From Eopsaltria australis (lineage: Eukaryota > Chordata > Aves > Passeriformes > Petroicidae): a DNA stretch of 64,000 nucleotides. Position numbers and translations under genes: made by a program. How positions within the stretch are numbered: the first letter of the stretch is position 1; each line of letters opens with the position of its first letter. The notes below the pieces were generated by a model. That model did no database searches and was not told the DNA's origin. It was given only the letters and a program-made list of their open reading frames with translations. The stretch spans positions 2,294,001 to 2,358,000 of the forward strand of contig JAVTVJ010000068.1 in the NCBI GenBank assembly GCA_034509425.1. Direction: 5' to 3'. Shown one piece after another: positions 1 through 17,942 of this stretch.

Positions 1-5999
<5,999 letters not shown>

Positions 6000-6190
6000 C
6001 TCTAGGGGATTCCACTGCATCTTTGCAAAGGTCTCTTAAGCTAGCACTGTTTGTAACGATGCACATCAACCACAAGAAATTAGTATCTTTGTACAATTCG
6101 AGAGCTTGTATGTTTAATTATTATATTTGTCTTGTAATTACCATTTGTTCTTTGTAAATGGGCAATAAATCTCCATCTTGCAGAAACCTT
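6000..6190 (+). other. PRPS2: PRPS2 3' untranslated region with poly(A) signal
   Basis: This follows the PRPS2 stop directly. A canonical AATAAA lies at 6164-6169, with a T/G-rich stretch after it (around 6210-6245). A longer alternative 3' end cannot be excluded, because the next kilobase is also T-rich and free of genes. Confidence 0.7.
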
Positions 6191-7662
6191 ATGAATTCTC
6201 TCAAGAGTCTGGAAGTCTTGTGTGTTGTTCTTCTATGTGCCTGTTCTCACTTTCTGCTAAACTGCTGCATCAGATCCATTTTTCTATACAGAACCCCAAA
6301 CTGTTGACATAACTTAATGGGATGTATATGTGCAAGATCATTTTCTGTGTTAAGCTAAATGCAACAGACTTGAGTTTCTCATATCTATTAATCTGTTGGC
6401 CAAAGAGGTGTGGTTTTTTTGTTTATGTTTAAGTATTATGAACAGTATTTTGTAAGCCCTAACAATATGTAAAGGTCACGTTAATTTTGAGGAACTGTTG
6501 ACATATACATAGTATTAACTGATTTGATACACTTAATGTTCATTTTTTTTCCCCACAAAATATTTGGGGCTGCTGTTTTCTTTTGTAAAGCTCTCATTAC
6601 ATTAAATTCTTTGCTTAACATCTATTCTGTACAGTTGCTATCTTCAGTTGTAAGATTAATGTTTCAGTATTCCCACTATTAATAATATCACTTGTCTAAA
6701 TAATGACCAAACTTCATTCATGAGCAGTTTGGTGTAAATTTCTTTTTTTCTCTGTAATTTTTGACATTCCCTGATTGTGATGATAGAAATAATTTTATAA
6801 CAGTTTTCCTGTTAATATTGTAAAGGTCTATTGTGTCAAGACCAAACAGAAAATTTCAACACACTTATACAGACTGGTCTGTACCATGGTTGAAAAGTAT
6901 CTGAAAATACTGGTTTATTCAAACTGCACAGTCAATGGATCTTCTTCAAGTTCCTTTTACAATATACCACAATACTTGACTATGCAGCCAGTGAACTAGG
7001 GTACAGTTAATTAATCTTGAATGCTTTACCATTAGAGGATTAAAGTAGTTATGAAAACTGTTTCCCCTGTTGTATGATAGGAAGAGCTTATGGTTTAAGT
7101 ATGGGAAATGCAGTCAGTAATGGATGTGGGGGGAAGGGTCAGGACTCAAAATTGTAATTCTGTAATTAGGTCTTTGAATCCTATTCTGAACTATTTTCAG
7201 TCTTTCTGTTAGAAGAGTAATGTGTATTAAAATACCACAGGACCTCAAGTTTCCTATCTGAAATTGCAGTTTTTAACGTCAAAAGCATGGCCATACTTGA
7301 GAGGTGCTTCCTTGATACAGTGCTGCATAAAAAATAGCCTTATTTCATCCTAACTTGCTTATTTTGGGATATATTTATAATAATACAATGACATGTTATA
7401 AAGTGAATTTTTCTATTCCAGTGAAGACAGTCTTCAGAAATGCTAGTGTGAATAAATCTATTTGGTCTTTTTTTTTCCCCCCAGTAATTAGCTGTTGCTT
7501 CTGTGAAATTCTTTTTTCTACATGAAAATAAGTAAAACAGAATTTTACCTGTACTGCTTTCAGAGATGAATAAAGAAACAGAGCATATAAACTCTTGTGA
7601 GATTTCAGTTCAGCCACTAGTTCTCAGAGAAGTTCCTCATTAGAATTGAATTTTCAGAACTA
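6191..7662. other. Intergenic DNA between PRPS2 and the TLR7 duplication
   Basis: AT-rich sequence with no open frame, exon or repeat family that I can support. It may include extended PRPS2 3' UTR. It ends where homology to the second duplication unit begins. Confidence 0.5.
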
Positions 7663-8431
7663 TGTTATAACACAGTGGAAATGAATCATCACTACTGTTT
7701 TAGTTGGTAAAGAAAATTCTTAAATGTAAGATCACATAACACCAATTGCTTTGCAGTTAAATTGTAAACCTCCAAGTCTGGGGCCACATAATTATACCAA
7801 GTTCCCACCTGAGGACTACACAAAAGACATACAGTACATTTAATGCAGGGTATCAATTCAGTTGCTTTGTACATCAGATTGTTGGAAGCAAAGTCACTCA
7901 ACTGCATTTAACAGGATGAGATGGGGAAAGAGCAGGAGGAAAATTGCAGAAGTAATCTTACTGTATGTGCTGCATTTTGTGCATCTACAATGCTTATGAA
8001 AAGTTACAGGTCTTTTCCAACAGTTCTGTGAAAACTGCCCCGATTTTGACAGAATTCAAAGCCATGGGAACAGAAAATGGTGAAGTGTTTGATGTTTAAT
8101 GCTCTGTGCTCCCTGGTCCATGCTTGGGTTCTGGTCTGAAGATCAAATGACAGCTCAGCCTGGTGGGAAACATTCATCTCTCAACAGCACTCTTTTGAGA
8201 TAACAAAAAAAATACCTCATTGCATAGCAGAAATTAGATTGTTTAGCTCATATGTGTACATAAACTTTATATTGACTCCTTTCACTACCCTAATGCAGGT
8301 ACACATTTTTGGCTTTCTTGGTAGGAGTGTTTGATGTTTGCAGCCTTGCTGGAAGTTCTTTTTATAGACTCCAGGGGTTTTAAATGTCAAACACTCAGAG
8401 CCTGTTTCTGAGGCAGTGGACTACAGGGAGT

Positions 8432-9615
8432 GAAACCTCAATGTCTTTCTTGTACTCAGGGGCCCAAAACTGAACTAAGAGGTAAAGATACTCCTTAGCC
8501 CTTCTTTGGTTGTTAATGCATTTATAGGAACACTTTTTAGTCTCTTTTTTCTGCAGTAGCCAGGTTAATTTCTATTTAGGCCTTTAGGTCTTGTCATTTT
8601 CTCTGTGCGTTAACTCGAGATCCTTGTAACTCTTCCGGATTTGCGTACCCCTTTTTCCAAAGGACATGAGGACACAACCCCAGCCCAAACTCTCCTTTTT
8701 CCCCTGAGTTCCATCCAGCCAAATCTCTCTGTTCAGTCAAACTGATCTTCTTCCCCACCTGCTTGTGTTTGGCACATAGGGACTACCTGCACCTTGAAGA
8801 TTTCCTTGAAGAGTGTCCAGCCTTCCTGGCCCCCTCTGCCCTTCAGGATTGCCTCCCAAGGGACTCTGTCAGCCAGGTTCCTAAAAAGCTAAAGTCTGCC
8901 CTTTGGAAGTCCAAGATAACAGTTCTCCTTCTTGCTCAAAAACTCATTACATGGCCAAGATGGCCTCCAACCATCACATCAGCTGCAGATCTTTCTCTGC
9001 TTACAAACATCAGGTCCAGCAGGGCACTTTCCCTTGCTGGCTTTCTCACCATCTATATCAGAAAGTTATTTCTATACACTCCAGAAATCTTTCAGACTGA
9101 TTCCTCTCCAGTGTATTGTATTTCCAGCAGATGTCTGGTAAGTTGAAGTCTCACACAAGAACATCCCAGGAGGGGCTGGCGTTTGTGAGACTTCTCCCAG
9201 CTGTTTATGGAGCACTTCATCTTTCTCTATCCTTTTTGAGTTGTTTATATCAGACTCCCAGCATGTTAGCTGGCTTGTTGGTCTTTCCCCTGAGTCCTAC
9301 CATAAATGCTTGACCGTTTTATTATCATCATCAACCTCTAGATGGTCAAAACACTCTCTAACATACACGGCTAGCCCACTCCCTCTCCTTCTTGCCTATC
9401 CTTTCTATTGAGTTCATAGCTATCCACTGCAGCATTCCTGTTGTGCAAGTCATCCCAGCATGTTTCCATGATTGCAACTATATCACAGTTCTGCAGCTTC
9501 CCAATGGCTTCCAGCTCCTCTTTGCTGCTCATGGTGTGTGCATTGAAGTAGGTGTGCTTCAGCTGGGCTATTGATCGAGACACTTTTTCTTGGGGAGAAA
9601 TCCAAATTCCTGTTC
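8432..9615 (-). mobile_element. CR1 retrotransposon, 5' half of ORF2 (endonuclease)
   Basis: On the minus strand the piece starts near 9583 with a CR1 ORF2 N-terminus (..EELEA....C.I.AIMETCWDD.H...AAVD.Y.L.RKDRQ..). It continues through the endonuclease region (a RESALLDLMFVSREDL-like motif around 9000-9040) into degraded CR1 3' sequence near 8440-8620. Stops and shifts break every frame. It is absent from the matching place in unit B, where homology breaks at 24449, so it inserted after the duplication or was lost from B. Confidence 0.85.
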
Positions 9616-9714
9616 ACAGTTTATTTCTGTGGTTTCTAAGAGCAGTATCTATAGACATTGAGTATATTTAAATACATAGAGAGAGGGAGAAAGGAAATCA
9701 ATCCATAACAATTG

Positions 9715-10085
9715 CAATGACACTGTTAGGGATGGGGCATCCACAACTGCTTCAGGCAACCTGTTCCAGTACCTCATCACGCTCAAAGAATTTCTTCTGT
9801 ACATCTATCTTAAGTTTCCCTTTTTTTCAGTTAGAACCCATTCAGTTTAAATCCATTACTCCTCATCCAATCACTACAGTTCCTGACAGAGTCCCTTTCC
9901 TGTAGGCCCCTTCAGATACTGGAAGGCTGCTACAAGGTCTCCACACAACCTTCTCTTCTCCAGGCTTAACAGCCCCAACTTTCTCAGCCTGTCTTCATAG
10001 CAGGGATACTCTAGTTTGCTTATCAACTTCTAGGCTCTCCTCTGGACTTGCTCCAACAGTTCCATGTCCTTTTTATCAAAAAACT
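9715..10085 (-). mobile_element. CR1 3'-end fragment
   Basis: This is antisense to a typical CR1 3' region: a run with 'ctgttccagtacctcatcac', followed by 'cttctccaggcttaacagcc' and 'ctcagcctgtcttcatagca'. It lies about 100 bp from the larger CR1 piece in the same orientation. About 90 bp of ancestral duplicated sequence (9625-9715) separates the two, so they are separate insertions or a rearranged one. Confidence 0.75.
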
Positions 10086-10230
10086 GTTGAGTAGCCTTCT
10101 CCTATTAAAATGTAATGCATGATTTTTGAAAAAGCAGTATCGAACCATATAATAAATTAGAATATTCATCATCAGAATTACATGTTTAATATGAGCTGTG
10201 TTACAGTTGCTTGCCTGCCACTTATGCCTT

Positions 10231-10980
10231 TATGTCATATGGAGCTGCTCTCCTGCTATGTGATTTGTGTGGGTGCAGCAGTGTCTGAGTTCCATGTCGT
10301 CCTGCAGAGGTTGTTCCAGTGCTGCCTCAGTGCTCTTGCCTGAAGATGACTTCACAAACCATGGCAGGATAACCTACATGAAACATGAAAAAAGGCTAGG
10401 AATATCATCACTAAGAAGAAGAATTTGAGGATGTCCCACTTACAAGTGCCCAAGCTTCCTCTGAACCTGCCACTTTTAGGATTTGCCACCAGTTTCCGCA
10501 TTGTTGTGCACCATCACTTCCAGCATCATTGCCTTGGCATTTCTCATCATCCCCCAGAGAAAGGAAGGAATGATGTCTGTGGCTACTCCATCTTACCTGC
10601 CCCTGAGGAAGGAGCAAGCAGAAGGGGCACAGTTGCAGTGCTGACCCTGGAGAACTAGGAAAACAGCTCCATTTTATTTCAGCTATTTCTGGATGCCTTC
10701 TGGCTCCCTTGAAGGTAACTCACTTTCAAAAACAAGACTGCTGGGCACCTTTGCTTTCAGCAAACAATTTGAACCTGTTGTAAACCAAGCAGTCAGTCTT
10801 GGCACTGAGGTAGCCTGGGGCAGCCTGAGCTTTCAGAAAAGGCAGTGTCTGTTTCTGTGGTATTAGTGGCTCCCTCGGCCATATCTCAGCACCCTGGGCA
10901 ATTTGGGTAAGCTTTTAACACAGAGCTGTCAGGGTGTCCTCCCTCACCAGGGCCCTGAGTGCTTCCTCTGCCTTTGTTGT
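10231..10980 (+). repeat. High-identity upstream block, unit A copy
   Basis: By eye it is about 97 percent identical to 26729-27478 over roughly 750 bp, while both neighbours are clearly more diverged. Small open frames on both strands are preserved between the copies but look like by-products of the nucleotide identity. It lies about 3 kb upstream of the TLR7 start-codon exon. Possible meanings are a conserved promoter or first exon, or a second gene-conversion tract. Confidence 0.7.
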
Positions 10981-11489
10981 AGGTCAGTCTCCTCCAGTGC
11001 TGTCTTTTGGTTGTTGTTTTGGTTATTTTCAGTGCCAGAAAACATTTCTGCAATGGCTATCAGCAAAGATCATACATTACATACACAGACCATATACTTA
11101 CAGAAACTTTAAGGTGTCTGCAAGTGATTTTGTTATCATTTCCCCAATTTTACTGTCCATTTCTCTTTTTGGTTCTTTTCATACATCTGTCTGCATCAGT
11201 TTGAAAAGCCAACTTATGTACTTCAAACACTGAGGTTACTGAAGGTAACTCTTTCTTGAATAGTCTCCTGGGTAAATTATGCAATGTCACACTGAATGTT
11301 GTATTAACTATGAATAGGCAGGGTTGTATCCTCATTCTTGAAATGAGGGTCAGCACTTTAGAAAAAAGTGCTGCAACACTTTAGGACTGTAAATAAACTA
11401 CCCAGATTTAAGATGAACATGGTGGAATCCTGATTTTGATAAATAAGTTAAAGCAACTTGATGTAAATTTTCTTTTAGAAGACAAAGCC

Positions 11490-11503
11490 GGGGGGGGGGG
11501 GGG
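11490..11503 (+). repeat. Poly(G) run of 14
   Basis: Fourteen consecutive G residues lie in an otherwise AT-rich stretch of unit A. The matching place in unit B (about 27813) has a short G/A run instead. It is prone to slippage and possibly to structure; no function is implied. Confidence 0.8.
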
Positions 11504-11954
11504 TGGAGAAGGAAACGTGAATTCACCAATCTGATTACAAGCCAAGTGACAACTAAACTCATTGATGAAGGACTAAGGAAATTAAGGATTCCTACTTTAT
11601 TTTAAATTACGTTCTACACTCACAGCAGCAGCAATATACATTTGCCCTTACCAGTGGGTCCTCCCCTGACACGTGATGTACTAGGAAGTACTTTTTTGGT
11701 TTTTGGTTACTCTGTGTTTCAGAGGAGGCAAAAGAGATTTTGTGCAATTTCTGAACTTTTAAAATCAGTAAATCAGTGATTCCCTGTGCCTCCAAAAATC
11801 AAGCTATATTTGGGAGTTCTGTACTGCTGTGCATTTACTCCCAGCTTTTGAAGTGAAATATTGCTGTATTTTGCTTCCCACATTTCATAGGTTTGGGGGG
11901 GGGAAAGCAGCAAAAGCACACTCTGCGTTTCTATTAGCGTTTAGCTAAAGCTGC

Positions 11955-11966
11955 AGTTTCACTTTG
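11955..11966 (+). promoter_or_regulatory. ISRE-like element upstream of TLR7 copy A
   Basis: AGTTTCACTTTG is one base off the interferon-stimulated response element AGTTTCNNTTTC. It sits in a patch shared with unit B (28281-28292, AGTTTCACTTTA). The location is about 2 kb upstream of the start-codon exon. TLR7 is interferon-inducible in vertebrates, but no transcription start can be placed here, so the role is inference. Confidence 0.3.
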
Positions 11967-13966
11967 TACAGAATTGAAACTCCTGTGCTCTTAGTTGTGT
12001 AACAGCAAGTTCCTAATATAAAGAAGAATCAGACATTCCAAAAGAAAATGCTGATTGTCTGTCCAGATATTAAAAAATATGAAGTTTGTGGGTTTAGATT
12101 GGAAGGAAGATCTCCAAAGACACTGGGCACCTGCAAAATATTACAGTTTTGGGTGACTGGACACTGATTTAGAAAATCTACTTGTAACCAAAACAAGTAG
12201 ACATTAAGCATCTCATGTTCTGGGTGTCACATACCAGGAATATGGCTGGGAACTTAAAGAAATCAACATACACAGTCTAGCTTGTGTCAAATCATTCTCT
12301 TCTTTCATAATTAGTTAAGCACATTACCTTTGCTATAGGATCAATAGTGGAACCTAACTTCCCTTTCTTGTGACACACACCAAGTGAAATAGTCAGAGTG
12401 GAATAGCTAGTGTAGAGTGTTTGCTAGTATAGAGTGAAGGTTTTCCTCCTACCAGAAATGTCTCAAATGGCATTTCAACACACAGCAGGATTTTAGTAAG
12501 ATTTCTGCATTATTTATGGTAGCACCCAATGAAAACCTCAGTGCATTTTGAAAAGCAAAATCCAGTTATCAGTAAAGAGCAGAAGAATCATACATTGCAG
12601 TATTCTAGTATTCAGGCACAAAGGTGAGAAATATAGTCCTGAATTAATATATTTGGGAATTACTAAGCCCCTTTCTAGGCCTTGATTGAAATGGCAATGA
12701 TGCTCTACAACTTTCTTTTGTTTTCCTGTTTATGTCTGCATGACTCAGTCACTAAACACAGGGAATTTGAAAGTATGAGTATAAATTTTTTCCCTGTTCA
12801 TTCTTCAGGTTCCAGTCACCTAAAATGAATTTCTCAGTTCCACCATAGTCAGAGAAATTATAAATTGCAATTTAAAATGTAAACAAAAATATGTAGATAA
12901 GGAAGATATGAAATAAACCCACAAACTCCACCTAATAAACATCCTAAAAATCAAACCAGTCTGTTCTGATGAGCATGGAGGCTTGTAAGTATGAAACTGT
13001 CAGAAAGTCACCATGTTCTGTGAAATGCTGGATTGTCATCAGCTTAAGTCTATTCGCGTAATTTTAAGCTTTGGCGCTTCTACACTCTCCCACACAGTTT
13101 TGACCTTGCTGTCTGCCATTTCCTGTGCCCTTGCCACTATCTTTTTTATCCTCATTGGGTTTGTTTCCCTTCCCCAAAGTCACATTCACTTAAAAGATAT
13201 TTCTTCCATAGAGTATTCAACTTAGAACCATCCCAGTGCTTGAAGTTATTTGCATCATGAGTGAATGCCAAATAATAATAATAAAAATATTATTATAAAA
13301 ATAACTAAACTTCCAAAACTGGACTTACCAACTTTTGTCTCTCTTTTCATGCAGCTTACACTAAAAAGAGGAGGTGGAGGGAAGGAGGAACTTGAGTTTC
13401 TGCAAATCTTAGTTTAGTCTGAAGTGACTGATTACGCTTATATAACACATTTTTCTCCTTGCTGATTGATCTTGAACTTAGTGGCCAAATATTTCACAAC
13501 TGTCCTTTGGAATTCCCCATGGCGTGGAAGTTTACATTTTTGGACTAGGTCTTATAGTTTTTTATGATGTGACACTGTATTTAGGTAAAACACAGTTTGA
13601 AATGAAAACTGTGTTCAAAAGTAGCATAGAAGACAGCAAATTGCAGCCTATGAGAATAAAAGCACGTGGATGTATGAGTAATGTAAGAATTTGTTTAAAG
13701 GGGGGAAAATAAGAGTACTCAGTTATTTCTATGGGGGTGGAGCAGTAAATGAGGTGCTGTTAAGAACAAATGTTTGAGGAAGTAGGTTGTAGCAGTTGTT
13801 TCACATTCAATTATCTCTCAAGTTGCAGTCGAGGTGAAAAGTAGTGATAGAGTAGTGATTTCTGTTGTTGTCTTGAGTGAGTTATGTCATGTTGCATTCT
13901 GCTCTGCACCTCAGCTGAACCACTGGAAACCACTTTCATGCTGTTTTCTTCTTCCCCGTTTTGCAG

Positions 13967-14013
13967 TCTCTTCCAGCATCAAATCTGCCAGACCTTGAAG
14001 CACACATAAAATG
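13967..14013 (+). other. TLR7: TLR7 copy A, 47-nt exon carrying the start codon
   Basis: A polypyrimidine tract and CAG acceptor (ends 13966) precede a 47-nt exon that ends in ATG at 14011-14013, followed at once by donor GTAAGT. Joined to the main exon at 17943, the reading is M-V-P-C-A-K-M-S-N, in frame with the long open frame. Human TLR7 has the same plan, with the start ATG as the last codon of its exon 2. The ATG has A at -3 and G at +4 after splicing. The matching exon in copy B is also exactly 47 nt. Any further upstream non-coding exon was not identified. Confidence 0.8.
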
Positions 14014-17000
14014 GTAAGTTTAAATTTCATTTTAAAATTTCTCTTCGATATCTTTTCCTGGAGCTGTTCTGGGAGACTTTCAAGAACATCTTTTGCTTTT
14101 CTGTTTTCTAACTGGTCTCGTTTACTGTTATGGTTAGAAGTTGCAGAGCATCCTAACCAGAAAGGAAAGCATTAATTTTCATTAATACTTATTGTACAGC
14201 AGTGCTACAGAATGAGTAATGAATGTCTTATCTAAATACTCTAAGGTGTTTATTTTTCTCTACCTTTTCATCCTGTCACAACTTAAAATACATGTGGAAC
14301 CTCTACAGAAAATCTTCCTTCAGAAACACATAGCCGTAGTGCTGCTGAATATTTGAAGAACAGCCTAAATCATTAGGGGCTTGTGCACATGCCAGTTAAG
14401 ACCAGTAAATTACTTCTTTTTGAACTTCTTATAAAGCCAAGCATAGATCACAGAAAAAACAACAGCTCATATACTCCAGCTGTACTTTTAATCAGGCCTC
14501 TCATTGCAAAGGAATTGCACAAGACAGCTCTGCTTTTTGCTCTTATTTACAAGTCTTTTCGTTTCTTTTGATACTATAATGGGTGCAAGGTTTTACACAT
14601 GCAAATAGCCAGATACAGCACCAGAATGTAACTCTTTACAGTTCAAATAGTTAATGCATTAAAAAGACTATCAGGAGAGGGAAGAATATACAGAGAAATG
14701 AAGGCCAAAGATGCTAGGACCTAGGCTGACTCTGCAACAACACTTATATTCTTAAAAATACTGAAATATGTGAGAGTTCAAAACCTGAGCATTGTAAAAG
14801 ACTGAAGAGTCTTTTCTTAGGAAATCTATAAACATATTTATGAAGACTTTCAAAGCCCAGATTCACTGCACCTAATTTCAGGTATCTAAATGTGCAGCAT
14901 TAATCTCTGCTTGGTAAGTACTCAGGCAGATCTCCCTCGATCTTTAAACTGAGCAGTTCCTGCAGAGAGGCCTATCTCTCTCATCTCTCCTACTCTCTTG
15001 AATTGCAGTGCTGCTAAGGCTGATGACAGTAAATTGAGGAACTTGGTTAAGCATCTGAAATTAAGGGCCTGCGTGCAGTGACTGAGTATGAGTTCGTGTA
15101 GAAAGTTTGTGTTCTCAATCTAGACTGCAATCACACCGTACCCATATCCTGTACTTCATTCATACATAACACTTTAACAGAGTGGTTTAATTTGGTTTAT
15201 CAAATCTTTAAAGCTTGAACCTAATTAACTTTCCCTTCCTCCATTTTAAGGTAGAAAGGCTGCTAGACTTTGATGTGCATCAGTTGTCAGTATTTCCTTC
15301 ACTGACTGCAGATTCCGTGTCTGTGGTTGGTGACAGACAGCACTTCATGGTCTGCGGTGTGCGTCGGCAGATAAAGGTAAAAGGCACCCATGTGATTGTG
15401 GAGTGACACGTCCTGCCATGCAGGGAGTCTCTATGGCATCCCTACCAGCTGTGCTCTGTGGGCACTTACTTGCCTTGGGAAACCAGACTGGCCCTGGGGT
15501 CCATTGCTCTGCTAACACAAGAAATGGAGGCAGGCAGTTCCTGGGACATCATAGGCCATTTTGTAGCATAGCTGCTCTTAGGTTTTCCATTAGTCTCTTA
15601 CCATCCTTTACATGTATAATTCACTGTGTCCCCTGGGAAAGAAGGAAGGAATTCAAAATTTTTTTCAATAACATATCCAGATTTTTCTTTGGCAGCATCC
15701 CTTGTCACTTTAAGAAAGGCATTCAGTTTTCCATGTTATTTAATAGCAATGGCAGAGCCCTTCCTCCTCCTTCCCATATCCCTGACCACGATACTGGAGA
15801 AAAAAGGGTTCTACTGAAAAGCTCAGGTGGTGAGAGGAAATTAATGCCTTTTATCTTTTCCAAATTCACTCCCCACTTACTCTGATTATTCTCATCAATC
15901 ATTTTTATCCAAGTGCTTTTCTACATCAGGAAATCAGAAAACTTAATCCTCCTCTAAAGTGGATTGGCTAGACTGTACTGAAAACACTGGTGAACTCTCT
16001 TACCCAGTGATCTCTGTCTGGGTGAGTTTCCAGAGTGAATTCCAATAAGCCAAATGATGGTTAATTTGATACCTAGAAAATGAAAACACAGGAGTTGGAG
16101 ATAATGAAATATGAATACACAGCCACGGCCTGGCTAGTCTGTATGAGCCTTCCCTGAATAACTGTATGAATGATAGCCATGGCTACCAGCTGTGGTATTT
16201 TGCTGCCTTGCCTTTTCCCAGAGGACCCACGGAAAAGAAGAAAGCACCGTAGCACTCCCAGTGAATGGGCAAGATAATTGTGGTAGCACTGTAGCACCAT
16301 GTCACTGTATCAGGTTACACTGCATTCAAAGTCTGCAGTGGACTTTTACATTTTTCCTTCTATAGTGAGGCACTGTAATTCCAAAGATGACTGAAGGAAT
16401 TACCAAAGTGATGCCATTTGGATGTTGAGTCAAGATAGCAGAAGTGCAGTGCTGTGTGAGACCTGATCTGGCTTCTCTCACATTTGCTGCCCTGCAGGTC
16501 ACCAGAGCACTCTTCCAAATATCTGGATACAGAGGTAGATTCAGTGTAGTTCTCTAAGGTAACAGAAACACAAAGTTGTACAGGGGACACAGTGCTCGAA
16601 GTAGCAACAGGAAGCTCATTTCACCTCCAAGTGCATGTCACCTGCAAGGCACATCTTCAGCAGCACTAAGCAGGATTTAGACAGACTGCTTGGCAGGTCT
16701 CTATATGTCCTTGTGTCCCAGCTAAAGAGATAAAAACATTTCCATGTATCTTGAACATTTTACCTAATCATCCGATTTTCACCTGCTTAACTGGGTTTTG
16801 ACATTTAGTAAATATTATGCCACACATAATTAGTCCTCCTTGTTTAAGAACCCTCTGTGTGCTGTGCAAGCCTCCACCCCTGAGTTTTCAAGGGAGAAAT
16901 GAGGCTGTTGATTTTCATAGGATGTCTTCTCTTTAAGACTCTTGACCAGCACCAGACACAAGCAGTTAAGATGCTGGGCAAGGCAGCAAGATGGTCAGGG

Positions 17001-17942
17001 CCCCTCTGCCTGTGCCACACTAGCCAAGGCTGGCAGCCCACCAGCCAGGGTTTCCTTGACACTGACTGCTGCTGAGGAAGTAACCAGTAAGTTGTGAAAT
17101 ATTGAAAGCTCTTCCCATAATACACAGAAATCTAGGAAGTCAGCAAGACCACAAAGACTCGACAGACAGAGTGTTTTGGAAGCTTCTCAACATGCCTGTG
17201 GAATTTTGGCTCTGGTTATTTAGTCTGATTATTACTCCTTTATGGAACATGCCCGATTTTAAACCTGTCCTTGATTTTCATGTTCCCACCTCATATTCAG
17301 ACATTGTTTTCTCATCCCCCTTCCCTTTTTGGACAGTGAAAATGCAAACTGGTATTAAACTTCATGGAAATAAAGACATTGACTGACTTAGGTAAACTCT
17401 ACATCCATTCTGACAGTTACTAGAGGAAAAATATTAATGATAATGTTAAATTCCAATTAGGAACTCAGTCACATGTTAGTGAAGTCTTTAAAGTTTACAC
17501 AAGCTTTTAAGTGAATACAGATTTTATCAATCTTGCATAGGCTTTGCAAAAGTAACTGTGCTTATCTACGTTATTATGCAACAGCAATCTGCAGGATGTT
17601 TAATACCTCATATTTCCCCTTAAAAAAGAACATACACAGGCACATAGACTTTAATCACCCCTAGTCAATTTTTCAGGAGACATTTTTTTTAATAATTCAT
17701 TCTTTTAGAGAGTGCTATTTAAATTAACACTAGAATTCTGGGTAAAAATAATAAAAATCAAAAAGTATTTGAGGAAACAATCAATATATGCTTTCCCAAA
17801 ACTTATAATCCTACCTGCACATTCATTCCTGGCCAGTGTGAGACAAGGACCCCAATTAAGCTGTATAGTTGGCCTGACCCAGTGTATAGGTGAAATATTC
17901 TCATTGCATTAAACTAATACCTCGATATTTCCTTGGTTTTAG
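14014..17942. other. TLR7: TLR7 copy A intron between start-codon exon and main exon
   Basis: GT-AG intron of 3929 bp. It contains a stretch shared with copy B that looks codon-like at about 15236-15560. Its 15658-17782 segment has no counterpart in copy B. I see no CR1 in it. The last 107 bp before the acceptor (17836-17942) are identical to copy B. Confidence 0.75.

Noticed and set aside
10411..10658. Small open frames on both strands, preserved in unit B (26910-27157)
   Set aside because: They overlap on opposite strands and are kept only because the surrounding 750 bp is nearly identical. No start context, domain or splice signal supports a protein.
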